Shown piece by piece: positions 54,941-64,000 of a DNA stretch of 64,000 nt. The notes beneath the pieces were generated by a model. That model did no database searches. It saw nothing but the letters and a program-made list of their open reading frames with translations, and was not told the DNA's origin. Position 1 is the stretch's first letter. The number at the start of each line of letters is the position of its first letter. A program made the position numbers and the translations under genes. Source of the stretch: Paralithodes platypus (taxonomy: Eukaryota; Arthropoda; Malacostraca; Decapoda; Lithodidae); contig CM064492.1 of NCBI GenBank assembly GCA_032716605.1, forward strand, positions 52,242,844 to 52,306,843, in the 5' to 3' direction.

Positions 54941-56279
54941 GGGAGGGAGAGAGAAGACAGAGATAGGGCGGGCATCGTCTTCTTCTTTCTTCTTCTTGTA
55001 CACGTAACAAGCCAAGTAGGTATAGCGGCGCCAGGGCTGCTATTTGTCTCTGCTTCACAGCTATTTTTCTCTGCTTCACTGTTAGTTGTCTCTGCGGTGC
55101 AAGAGGAAAACTGGCCGCCGCAACAGGAATACTGGGCAAGTTGACTTGGGTTGGACTATAGACCCTTCTGGTTGGAATACAGACCGGTGGTACGACAGGA
55201 ATACTGGTCACTATGTTGTTGTTGTTCCCTAGGCTGCCTGGCCAAACAGCTCCAAGGTCCCGAGCAAGGCCAAGGCCATAGAGCGCCCCCACAAAACCCT
55301 CCCTGCTAACCACTAACAAAGCCCGGGTGACCGAAGCCACTCTAATGCAGGGAGCTGAGGAGGGCGCGGAAAAGCCCGGAAAACCAAAGCCCCACCCAAG
55401 GCCCCTCAGCAATTATGAAGGGAAAGTTGAGGGGCAAGGAAAAAATGTGACGCTTTGGCTCCCAATCTGCCAACTTTTAGGTTGGCAGTAGGGAGGTCGA
55501 TCCACGGAAAAGACGCCGTCACTTGAGATCTAGAAGATATATAAGTAAAAGGAACAGTCAGAGTAAGTTATGGGTATGGCAGATATCGCTCAGCTCTCAC
55601 TCTGATAGACCAGCCCATCACCACATGACTAGAACCCAATCCTCTCAGCATCAGCTACGAAAGGCCCTAGAAAGCCGCCTTTGGCGGGGGGGGGGATAGC
55701 TCCCCTATTTCAATGGGCACCCGCCTTGACAGGAATAGTGGTCAAGTTGAACTGGGTTGGAATACACACTCTTCCGGTTGGATACAGACCAATGAGGTTG
55801 GAGTACAGACCTCAGAGTGTTTGTGTGAGCTGCCAAAAATGTCAACATTTGGTATTCCTTGACTGTTCTATTACTCCTGCTGGTCCTAGAAGTGAGGGCA
55901 TGAAGGTCCCCTTCATCTGGTTTTGCAATGCTGTAATTGTGTCCTTGTGGTTCTGTGGGGTGAGCAGGTAGAGTTGAGCAGCTGAGTAGGGCTATCAAGG
56001 AGGGTGGGAGGAGGTTTGGCATGGCAGGGGGTGATTTCGGATAGGTGAGGAGGCTTGGCTTAGGAATGGTGACTGCCATTTTCTTTGGGGTTCATGAGGT
56101 TAAGGAAAAACTGAGCTTGGTAGTACTCTCCTATTTTCCTTAGGAACCCAACTGGGGGAAGCCAGTCTAGTACAAGGAATGGCGCATAACGCACACCTAC
56201 AACAACAAAAATAGCTTAAGAATATTGGACAAATGAGAATAGAATGTGAACAGAAAGAAAGGCAATTCCTAAGACTATC
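54941..56279. other. 1.3 kb non-coding, partly repetitive
   Basis: 55135-55215 and 55735-55825 share GTTGGAATACAGACC and CAAGTTGACTTGGGTTGG-type sequence. A 215-codon minus-strand frame is rich in Ser, Pro and Asn with no domain I recognise. A (TTA)n tract ends just before this region. Confidence 0.4.
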
Positions 56280-56690
56280 ATAATTTGTTTGCAAGAAGAA
56301 AACACACCAATACAAGAAAAATACACAAATAAGAAAACACACCAATACAAGAAATATACACAAATAAAAAAAATATAAAAACGCAATTCAAGACAAATAC
56401 ACAAATAATAAATCACACAAATACAAGAAATATACTCAAATAAGAAAACACACCAATACAAGAAAAATACACAAATAAGACAACATACATGTACAAGAAA
56501 AATACACACATACAAAACACCGCAATACAAGAAAAATACACACATACAAAACACCGCAATACAAGAAAAATACACACATACAAAACACAGCAATACAAGA
56601 AAAATACACACATACAAAACACAGCAATACAAGAAAAATACACAAATAAGAAAACACGCCAATACAAGACAAATACGCAAACACAATGTA
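56280..56690. repeat. Minisatellite, about 33-bp unit, about 12 copies
   Basis: Units near ACAAGAAAAATACACACATA plus CAAAACACCGCAAT. Frames on the minus strand (Tyr-Phe-Ser-Cys-Ile repeats) are by-products. Confidence 0.9.
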
Positions 56691-56693
56691 AAT

Positions 56694-56917
56694 TTAACCT
56701 ATACAGTACCGGTGACGTCCTTTTCTCTATATTCTCTATATTGTGGGCAACTATTAGACCATTGTTTTCAGATTAGAACAGACCTCTAGCAACAATACGG
56801 CTTCCAACTATCTCAACCAACCCTTTTAACTACCGCAGATCCTTCCTAAGCTGCACAATATCGTCTAAATATAGTTAGAATAAAGATAATACACGTCGCT
56901 GGTACTCAAAGGGTTAA
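56694..56917. mobile_element. TTAA-flanked MITE, family B (224 bp)
   Basis: Starts TTAACCTATACAGTACCGGT and ends ACGTCGCTGGTACTCAAAGG plus GTTAA. Directly abuts the minisatellite. Confidence 0.8.
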
Positions 56918-57008
56918 CACTGACAGAATCAAGTTGTGTTCGTGTATATTTTACACTAAGCACTTTTCATAAATAGTGTAGGAAGTGTCACGCTAGTTGC
57001 AACACCAT

Positions 57009-57372
57009 TTAAAGGAGGATGGGCCGGTTTTCTGGATCCCCTTCTCCTACTGTTTAGCCCCACTAGTTTTGAAATTATAAGACCATTAGTTTGGCGATTT
57101 TAACACCTTTCAGACCATTTCGTTGTAAATTTTAAGACTTTTCGTGCCATTTAGGTATCGATTATTTGCTGGCGAGCGATAGCGAGCCTGCAATTTTAAG
57201 AGGAACCGGCCTTCGGCCGGGAAATTTGTTCTACCGAAAAATTTACAAATTTATCTTGAAGGGGGGTCTAGGGGGTATTTTTCTAAGCTTGATGGAGGTC
57301 TAGCGAGGAAACTAAAACAAATATATGAATAAATGAATTAATAGACCAAGCAAACGGTCTGCCTCACCTTAA
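57009..57372 (-). mobile_element. TTAA-flanked MITE, family C (364 bp)
   Basis: TTAA at both ends; GGCGAGCGATAGCGAGCC at 57171-57188 and the CCGGCC-TTC-GGCCGG hairpin at 57208-57222. Confidence 0.8.
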
Positions 57373-57442
57373 ATCCGGAGAGGTAATCCGGGTTCAATTA
57401 AAGAATGTTTTTAAATATTTATAAAAGACTTCTTGTAAATCT

Positions 57443-58305
57443 CTTAAGGGGAGTTTTGTAGGTATTTGTATATATTATGTGTTTCTTTATTTATTCATAT
57501 AGCCTATATGTGTTTTATTCATATAGCCTATATGTGTTTTATTCATATAGCCTATATGTGTTTTATTCATATAGCCTATATGTGTTTTATTCATATAGCC
57601 TATATGTGTTTTATTCATATAGCCTATATGTGTTTTATTCATATAGCCTATATGTGTTTTATTCATATAGCCTATATGTGTTTTATTCATATAGCCTATG
57701 TGTTTTATTCATATAGCCTATATGTGTTTTATTCATATAGCCTATATGTGTTTTCCTCTCTAGACTTCCATTATATTTGTTTCTTTATTTATTCATATAG
57801 CCTATATGTGTTTTCCTCTCTAGACTTCCATTATATTTGTTTCTTTATTTATTCATATAGCCTATATGTGTTTTCCTCTCTAGACTTCCATTATATTTGT
57901 TTCTTTATTTATTCATATAGCCTATATGTGTTTTCCTCTCTAGACTTCCATTATATTTGTTTCTTTATTTATTCATATAGCCTATATGTGTTTTCCTCTC
58001 TAGACTTCCATTAAGCTTAAAAAAAGTACCCCAAAAATCCCCCTTGTTGATAAATGTGTACATCTTTCAGTAGCAAAATGTCCCGGCCGAAGGCTGGTTC
58101 CTTCCAGATTACAGACTCGCTTTCACTCGCCAAGAAATAATCGACACCTAAATGGTACGAAAGGTCCTAATATTGACAAAGAAATGAGGCGAATGGTCTT
58201 AAAATCTCCAAACTAATGGGCCAAACGTATACAAATGTCAACACTAATGGGGCTGAACATGAGAGAGAAGGGGGCCAGAAAATATCAACTATCGCCCCTG
58301 AAAGG
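57443..58305 (+). mobile_element. MITE family C enlarged by internal tandem repeats (863 bp)
   Basis: Left end TTAAGGGGAGTTTTGTAGG, right part with CCCGGCCGAAGGCTGG and a decayed end CTATCGCCCCTG. The normal family C stretch TTTATTTATTCATAT through the TCTCTAGACTTCCAT block has been amplified, more than doubling the element. Confidence 0.8.
57492..58012 (+). repeat. Compound tandem array: 24-bp units, then 60-bp units
   Basis: About eleven 24-bp copies (TATTCATATAGCCTATATGT plus GTTT), one with a small deletion, followed by five 60-bp copies that contain the same 24-bp unit plus CCTCTCTAGACTTCCATTAT. The 60-bp copies are identical, pointing to very recent amplification. Confidence 0.95.
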
Positions 58306-58807
58306 ATTGTTCTAAATATGTATATAAAAGACAGTTAGTTAAGCTCTTAAGCACAACCGAGGTTCAGAGTAAGCTTGGGGTAGTCGCAACGTCTATATAT
58401 GATATATGAATATTTAAATTCAAAGAAGTAAATAATTAATATCCCTTGTTCGATATTGTAGTCAGTCAGTTAGTCAGTAGCCAGCCCTTACTTACACAAG
58501 GGGTAGGGAGGATCAGTAAGAGACATGAGAAAGGAAAAAGTGGTGACAGGAGAACACATAACAATTCGCCTATAAAAAACAAACACACAAACATTCAGAA
58601 GCACCAATCACTCATCAGCCTCCGAAATCAATGGTTTCACTTCATATGTTATACTTCCGGACAAGGTCTCTTCACATCAACATCTGGGATAAAGACTTTC
58701 CAGGTTTGGCATTTAAAAGGGTCCAGAGACCTTCATATACTCTCTCAAACAAACTTCTAAATTATTATAGGATGTTATATTATTTAGAGAATGAGAAAAT
58801 AGTTGAT

Positions 58808-59031
58808 ACGAATTATGAAGATTATGACGCAATTTAACTGTATTTTCTGGCCATAATTAGACAATATTATATAATTTGGGAAGAATCTGTGGCAATTATA
58901 TAGGAGTAAAGACCTATCTCAATAATACATAACCCTCTGAATTCCATATACCCTTCCTAATTTGAATATAATCGTCTAGTGATAGCCAGTAAACAGAAAA
59001 GAGTTGCGTCATCGTCTCTTAAAAGGGTTAA
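58808..59031. mobile_element. MITE family B2
   Basis: Left GAAGATTATGACGCA, right TTGCGTCATCGTCTCTTAAA plus AGGGTTAA at 59024-59031. Left TTAA decayed. Confidence 0.65.
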
Positions 59032-59076
59032 GGATGGGAAAATAGTTGGTACAAATAGAGAGTTTGATGTATATGT

Positions 59077-59436
59077 CTGAAGGGGGGTAGTGGTTATTTA
59101 TTGGTCTATTTAATTATATATTCATTTATTTTTTGGTATCCTCACTAAACCTTCATTAAGCTTAAAAACCACCCCCTAGATCCCTCTTGATGATAAAATA
59201 GTATATTTTTCGGTAGAAAAATGTACCGGCAGATGGCCGGTTCCTCATAAATAACAGGCTCGCAATTGCTTGCCAGGAAATAATGGACACCTAAATGCCA
59301 CGAAGGGTCTTAAAATTGACAACGAAATGGGACAAAGGTGTTAACATCGCCAAACTAATAGAAGAGACGTCTTAAAATCTTAAAAATAAAGAGGTTAAAC
59401 ATGAGGGGGAAGGAGGTCCAGAACCCCTCCCCTTAA
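59077..59436. mobile_element. TTAA-type MITE, family C (360 bp)
   Basis: Left GAAGGGGGGTAGTGGTTA (TTAA decayed), right CCCCTCCCCTTAA at 59436. Hairpin site mutated to CCGGCAGATGGCCGG. Confidence 0.75.
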
Positions 59437-59569
59437 GGGATGAACACACCATACAGTAGCATATTTGTTATTTTGCCAGCGAAGAATGAAACCCTTTAGC
59501 AGACGATTGGCTATGTATACAAAATAAATTTATATCTATGTACATAATTAGGCACCCCAGGCAATCATA

Positions 59570-59610
59570 GCACATCATATGATAACTTAAATAAATATAT
59601 AGATACATAA

Positions 59611-59668
<58 letters not shown>

Positions 59669-59935
59669 ATCAGTAGTAGGTTGGCCGCTAGGGTACCGGA
59701 TCTTCAGAATAAATAAGATGACGAGAGCAAACATCAACTCCATTTTCATTGTTTATTAATTAAGCTTTGACAATATTTCGAACAACTCTGTTCATCATCA
59801 GGTGAAATATTGTCGAAGCTTAATTAATAAACAATGAAAATGGAGTTGATGTTTGCTCTCGTCATCTTATTTATTCTATATATATATATATATTAATATT
59901 ATGTATCTATTTATTTATTTAAGTTATCATGATAT
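59570..59935. repeat. Large palindrome with TA-repeat arms
   Basis: Arms 59707-59779 and 59802-59876 are near-perfect inverted copies over about 74 bp with a 22-bp loop; beyond them 59576-59625 and 59880-59933 also pair (GATACATAATATTAATATAT and its inverse). The left arm alone has an extra 40-bp block (59665-59705). Confidence 0.9.
59769..59814 (-). ncRNA. Hammerhead-ribozyme-like core (candidate)
   Basis: On the minus strand: CTGATGA (59795-59801), a stem GAACA/TGTTC with loop GAGT, then GAAA (59776-59779), enclosed by GACAATA/TATTGTC. CTGANGA plus stem plus GAAA is the conserved hammerhead core, and Penelope-like retroelements are known to carry such motifs. An extra T before the stem departs from the textbook form, so self-cleavage is uncertain. 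Confidence 0.4.
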
Positions 59936-59972
59936 ATATTTTATATATTTTATTTGTCTACATATTCATGAA

Positions 59973-60007
<35 letters not shown>

Positions 60008-61039
60008 GTATAATTATATATATATATTGTCACTCCCAAATGAGTTTGTAACCTATGTCAATTGTGAGCGAGTTACAAGTACGAAGCCTTTATTAGTGCA
60101 GGGGCCTTGTAGAGAGGCTAGCTGTCTCTTTTGTTGCCACGAGTATAATTACTTCTTTTGTTCTGCCCTTGGGGGATTGTTTTCGTTATCATAATTTTGC
60201 ACAATGATGCCTTATATTTACTTGATTACTTATATATAGTTACTGAGATCCTAGGAGCTTATAATAATTGTTGAATCTAGCAATTTTTTGAGCTCTCCTC
60301 CCCTCCTGCCCCTGGGACTCTCGTGTTCACATAACCGCTCACTCGTGAGACAGACACGATACCAAGCACATGTGAGGCGTGGGCTGTCACAGGCTTGCCT
60401 TATAGTTCCCTTTGTTTACCGCATTACCATCTTGTTTCTTATTGAATAGTAGCAGGGCAAGTCTGGGAGTCATTAAACTAACTTTTATTAATATACCTTT
60501 ATTATTTTGCATACAGGAGTTTTCTGCATTTGTTAGAGGTACTGCATTTCCTTTCCCTGCAATCTAGAGTATAAGGTTCTCCTTTTATTCTTCCATGTCG
60601 TTTCCATTATTCTGCTGCAGTGTTTATTATATTTATGTGTGAATATTATTCCTGGTTGGTATCTCTGGTGGTTTGAGGATTGGCCTGTTTACTTAGTTTT
60701 TGGTAGGCCTTTGAGGAACGAGGTTGTTGGGTGTGTGTGTAGGCCTGCAGTGCCATAATAGGCTACTGTCATTTTCCCTTCCACCTTATAGTCCATGAGC
60801 CAGGCCAGATATCGGTACCACCTGGGGTGACTAAACACGAATGGTACTAAAATGTTTATAGAGTGACTGTAAGTACATTAAGATATGATAGCCTTCTCGC
60901 ACTGGTAGCTTAGTCTAATTTTTTTGATGCAATAGAGGCGCTACCCAAAAATAAAGATTTTTAGCATGACGCTCGGCGTTTTCCTCATTTTCTTTAAAAT
61001 CCATCACACAATCATCGCGAAACTTTGAACACCTATGTA
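59936..61039. other. 1.1 kb non-coding, unclassified
   Basis: A (TA)n tract at 59970-60000, then moderate-GC sequence with the texture of UTR or LTR DNA. No matching repeat pair or coding motif found. Confidence 0.4.
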
Positions 61040-61300
61040 GAATTATATTCTCTACCAGAGTTGTTCCTAGGTATTTTTCAAATTTCCTCATATTTCGGAA
61101 TATACTCTATATTTTGGGTATTTTCCTCTAAATCTAGAATAAATCCTTAAATATGGGGAACATTGAAAAATATATTCCAACAGCTCTTGTAGCTTATTTG
61201 ATTCTCTACAAGAATTATTCCGATGTGTATTTCAAGTTTCTCCATATTTAGGGGTTTATTTCATATTTGGGGATTTTTTGTTATATTTTGGGGATAATTT
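61040..61300 (+). repeat. Diverged tandem duplication upstream of the long ORF
   Basis: Two copies of about 130 bp sharing GATTCTCTACNAG-like, TTNCTCATATTT-like and ATATTTTGGG-like blocks (61045-61140 and 61190-61300). Could be part of the 5' region of a mobile element that encodes the following gene. Confidence 0.45.
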
Positions 61301-61411
61301 ATTATTGGAAGGAGCAAACATATGTAGAGTGGTTTCCATGTAATGTGTTTGTTTGTTCATGGTTTAATGGTGATATTTTTTGCAGGTGTGTGTCGACTGT
61401 TTGACGGCAGG

Positions 61412-64000
61412 ATGGAACCATCTGCGAGGAAGAGAGCACGGATCGACTGTATCATCCACTGCTCTGATGATGACAGCGATGCTCTGGTGTCACCACAGGA
61501 TTTGGACTCCTGGAACACATTGCTCAGGGCTGCAGAAATCAGGCAGCATGATCCAGTCCTGGAAGCAGCCAAGGGCCTTGAAGAAGGAGGAATACCACAC
61601 ATACATTATCACCGTAAATGTCGTAGTCTCTTTACAATGAAGAAGTCACTGGATTCTATCCTTGCCAAGGGTGTCAAGATAGAATCAGCAAGCGTCGACC
61701 CCAGGAGGAGGGCATCAAGGGATGCCCCTAGTACTAGCAGGGTGTATGCCAAAGTATGTATCTTCTGCGAGAAGTCAAGCAAGTACATAAAAACAACAAA
61801 GACAAGGGAGCCACTCATACAGTGTGTTGAGCTACGAGCAGATGAGAAGATTCGCAGAGCAGCAATAAGGAAACTCAACCAGAGAATCCTTGGTTTAGTT
61901 AGCAGAGACCTTGTTGCTGCAGAGGGTCACTACCACAAGTCGTGCTACAAACTCTTCACAAAAGATGATTTCCCAGCGGCCGCCAGGTCGGGTGCAGGTG
62001 AAAATCAGGAAGAAAGCGAGGAAGCACGCTACGAAGAGGTTGAGACAGAAGCCCTCGAGGAACTCTGCTTGTATATAAGGACCAAATTATTCCCCAACCC
62101 AGAGGTACTGCCTATGACAAACCTCACATCTAGGCTTGAGAGATCCATGATGTCCCGTGGTATTATCCAACTGAAACCAGCGACAAAGAAACATGTTCGC
62201 CGAAAGATTGAAACCGAGTTTGGAGAATCACTACGCTTTGTCCCAGATGAGAAAGGAAAGCTTCTAATCTATCCACGCAGCCTCTCAATGGACGACCTTG
62301 CCCGGCAAGCACACAAAATGGCAAAAGACCTGCAAGAAGCAAGAGCAGCTAACTCTGAAGATGTCTTAACCAAAGCAGGAATGCAGCTGAGGAATGAGAT
62401 CAATAAACAAGATGTGAGTCAGCCATGGCCTCCCGATACAGATCAGAATGTCATTCCTGCAGCAGTCACTCAATTCCTGCACACCCTGCTGACAGGAGAG
62501 TGTGAGTGTGAAACTCCCTCTGAAAGAGCTCAACGTCTTGCCACTTCCTTTGGCAGTGACTTGGTCTTTGCTGTTACCAGTGGCAAGACAAAACCACCCA
62601 AGCACGTACTGCTGACCAATGCTGTAAAGTCTTTGACAGGAAACACAGAACTGATCCGAACTCTGAATCGTCTTGGTCACTGTGTGTCTTACTCAATGTT
62701 TGAGGAGATCGATACAGCCCTTTGTATCCAGAAGCTGGAATGCTCAAAGGATGACATTCCACTGCCAGCAAACATCTACCCTGGTGTGTTCACAACCCTG
62801 GCCTGGGATAACATTGACCGACTTGAAGAGACCCTAAGTGGAGCAGGTACTTCTCATAGAGTCAATGGCATTGCTGTCCAGTCCAAGGTTGCAGGCTCTG
62901 TGCCAGAGAAAGTCCTGCCAGAGATTACCAAGTCCAAGATAAGAAGCATCACTCAGACATCATCAATGCTGCCAATATACAATGTTGGGCGGCGGGCAGG
63001 GCCACCTAGGATTGAGACTGCGTATGTCGACACTACCAAGGAAGTCCAGGATTCAAAGACAAAGAACCATATCTGGCTTCTTACTCGAATGTCAGACCAT
63101 GAGGACCAGTCCATCAGCAGTTGGACTGGGTTCAACATCAAAATGCGCAGAGACATTGCAGTGGTTCAGGACACTGTAAGCTATCTGCCCACTATCAATG
63201 CTCCCGCAACAGAAATGTCCACCGTTAATGAAATCTTGGAACAAACGCATGCTATCATGCAGTCCTTACAGCTTAACAAGATTGTGTGCGTGTTTGATCA
63301 AGCACTCTATGCCAAAGCTGCCGAAGTTATCTGGAAACAAGAGAAGTTCAAGAACATTATCATCAGGATGGGCGTCTTCCACACAATCTGTAATCTCATC
63401 TCCACCATAGGAAAGAGGTTTCAAGATGCAGGTCTTAGAGATCTGTGTGTGGAATCAGGTATCATCGCAGAAGGATCAGTGTCAGGAGTGATGAACGGCA
63501 AGAGGTACAACAGAGCAGTGAGACTACACAAGCTCGTGTATGAAGCACTGATGAGGCTTGCATGGAAAGGCTTCCTTTCATGGCTAGAAGAAAACCATTC
63601 AAGGGACATACACCATCTAGATGAAACACTGAAGGACATCAACAGCTTTCACAGCAATGTGTCTCAGGGACTCTTTCAAGAGCTGATGGAGAGTGAATCA
63701 TGCACACATATCATGAAGCTTTTCCAAGTTTATCTTGAGACCCTCAGAGATGAACACAACCTCTCAGCATTCTGGATGTCATACCTGGACATGGTTGAGA
63801 TCATGCTGGACTTAATTCGAGCCTCCAGAGAAGGTAACTGGATGCTCCACCTAGGAGCAATCCGACAGATGATACCGTGGTGTTTTGCCTATGACAAAGT
63901 GAACTATGCCCGGTTCCTAACCTACTACTATGCCTTGATGTCTCGACTGCCCATTGAACACCCAGAGGTCCATGAACACTTCATGCAAGGTGGCTTTTCG
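61412..64000 (+). CDS. Large uncharacterised zinc-module protein, 863 codons and continuing past the window
   Basis: One frame runs without a stop from the ATG at 61412 to the last base. It is preceded by a splice-acceptor-like TATTTTTTGCAG (61385), so the ATG may be in a second exon; the frame is also open back to that site. Visible parts: a His/Cys cluster IHYHRKC (residues 64-70); CIFC (116-119) paired with GHYHKSC (172-178), a C2HC-type zinc module; an acidic linker; a helical block with IPAAVTQFLHTLL; WDNIDRLEETLSGAGT (465-480); YVDTTKE (538-544); VFDQALYAKAAEVIW (Asp629); GVFHTICNLISTIGKRF (His657); AEGSVSG (Glu687); and FAYDKVNYARFLTYYY near the end. The last blocks resemble a mobile-element or RNase-H-like core, with Asp and Glu as candidate catalytic residues, but this is speculation. 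The 29-kb element encodes an internally deleted relative between inverted repeats. I do not know a named family. Not a known host gene to me. Confidence 0.85.
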   Translation, partial: MEPSARKRARIDCIIHCSDDDSDALVSPQDLDSWNTLLRAAEIRQHDPVLEAAKGLEEGGIPHIHYHRKCRSLFTMKKSLDSILAKGVKIESASVDPRRRASRDAPSTSRVYAKVCIFCEKSSKYIKTTKTREPLIQCVELRADEKIRRAAIRKLNQRILGLVSRDLVAAEGHYHKSCYKLFTKDDFPAAARSGAGENQEESEEARYEEVETEALEELCLYIRTKLFPNPEVLPMTNLTSRLERSMMSRGIIQLKPATKKHVRRKIETEFGESLRFVPDEKGKLLIYPRSLSMDDLARQAHKMAKDLQEARAANSEDVLTKAGMQLRNEINKQDVSQPWPPDTDQNVIPAAVTQFLHTLLTGECECETPSERAQRLATSFGSDLVFAVTSGKTKPPKHVLLTNAVKSLTGNTELIRTLNRLGHCVSYSMFEEIDTALCIQKLECSKDDIPLPANIYPGVFTTLAWDNIDRLEETLSGAGTSHRVNGIAVQSKVAGSVPEKVLPEITKSKIRSITQTSSMLPIYNVGRRAGPPRIETAYVDTTKEVQDSKTKNHIWLLTRMSDHEDQSISSWTGFNIKMRRDIAVVQDTVSYLPTINAPATEMSTVNEILEQTHAIMQSLQLNKIVCVFDQALYAKAAEVIWKQEKFKNIIIRMGVFHTICNLISTIGKRFQDAGLRDLCVESGIIAEGSVSGVMNGKRYNRAVRLHKLVYEALMRLAWKGFLSWLEENHSRDIHHLDETLKDINSFHSNVSQGLFQELMESESCTHIMKLFQVYLETLRDEHNLSAFWMSYLDMVEIMLDLIRASREGNWMLHLGAIRQMIPWCFAYDKVNYARFLTYYYALMSRLPIEHPEVHEHFMQGGFS

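Noticed and set aside
54765..55412. 215-codon minus-strand frame
   Set aside because: Low-complexity, includes Asn runs from a trinucleotide repeat and crosses a transposon end; no domain.
56280..56690. CRISPR-like regular repeat array
   Set aside because: Repeats are contiguous without unique spacers and the genome is eukaryotic; it is a minisatellite.
56216..56776. Membrane-like Phe/Cys/Ile-rich frames on the minus strand
   Set aside because: Produced by the AT-rich 33-bp minisatellite; several frames are equally open.
57466..58014. 182-codon frame with Tyr/Phe-rich repeats
   Set aside because: It is wholly the tandem array inside a MITE; unit lengths divisible by three keep it open by chance.

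Overview
This is eukaryotic, intron-era genomic DNA with no convincing single-copy host gene. It is AT-rich and full of (GA)n, (CA)n, (TA)n and (TAA)n microsatellites, and almost every long reading frame belongs to a mobile element. The mix of CR1-type LINEs, a THAP/P-type transposon, tRNA-derived SINEs and very many small TTAA-flanked elements fits an arthropod, most likely a decapod crustacean. That placement is inference from the style of the repeats, not from a diagnostic gene.

Layout. 0-10 kb: non-coding, with TTAA-flanked MITEs of four families, a 23-bp minisatellite, and the 3' end of a CR1-like LINE beside a (GA)n tract. 10.2-13.6 kb: a complete P-element-like DNA transposon with an exact 8-bp target duplication, 26-bp terminal inverted repeats and a lightly broken THAP transposase. 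14-19 kb: more MITEs, an 18-bp tandem expansion inside a MITE, a tRNA-Glu-type SINE and a GT-rich tract. 19.2-28.5 kb: a CR1-like LINE in three collinear pieces, invaded by another LINE, with MITEs, a long intact CR1 ORF2 (24.1-26.8 kb) and a second SINE between the pieces. 28.6-32.3 kb: a LINE 3' end split by a MITE and by a 2.4-kb element with about 255-bp inverted repeats that encodes a zinc-module protein. 32.3-37.4 kb: a nearly full-length CR1 with an ORF1 (zinc cluster plus SGNH esterase) and ORF2. 37.5-47.8 kb: MITEs, some end to end and sharing a TTAA, a hAT remnant, a second near-identical CR1 copy and a Harbinger-like element. 48.6-54.9 kb: a Harbinger-like element holding a LINE, which holds a long-inverted-repeat TA-flanked element, which holds a MITE. 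56-60 kb: minisatellites, MITEs and a large palindrome with a hammerhead-like core. 61.4-64.0 kb: an 863-codon uninterrupted reading frame running off the window.

Most interesting system. The 29.0-31.4 kb element and the open frame at 61.4-64.0 kb share the same order of parts: two Cys/His zinc modules ending in a histidine-rich HYHKSC-like motif, then a helical block around a VPA/IPA motif. The 29-kb copy has clear inverted repeats and a short target duplication, provable because the host LINE reads in frame across the empty site. I infer that this large uncharacterised protein is the transposase-like product of a DNA transposon group, that the 29-kb copy is an internally deleted derivative, and that the 61-kb copy is close to intact.

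How the parts relate: there is no operon-like logic. Elements interact by nesting and parasitism: a SINE carries the 3' tail of the LINE at 49.9-54.9 kb, TTAA elements reuse one another's target site, and minisatellites grow inside MITEs.
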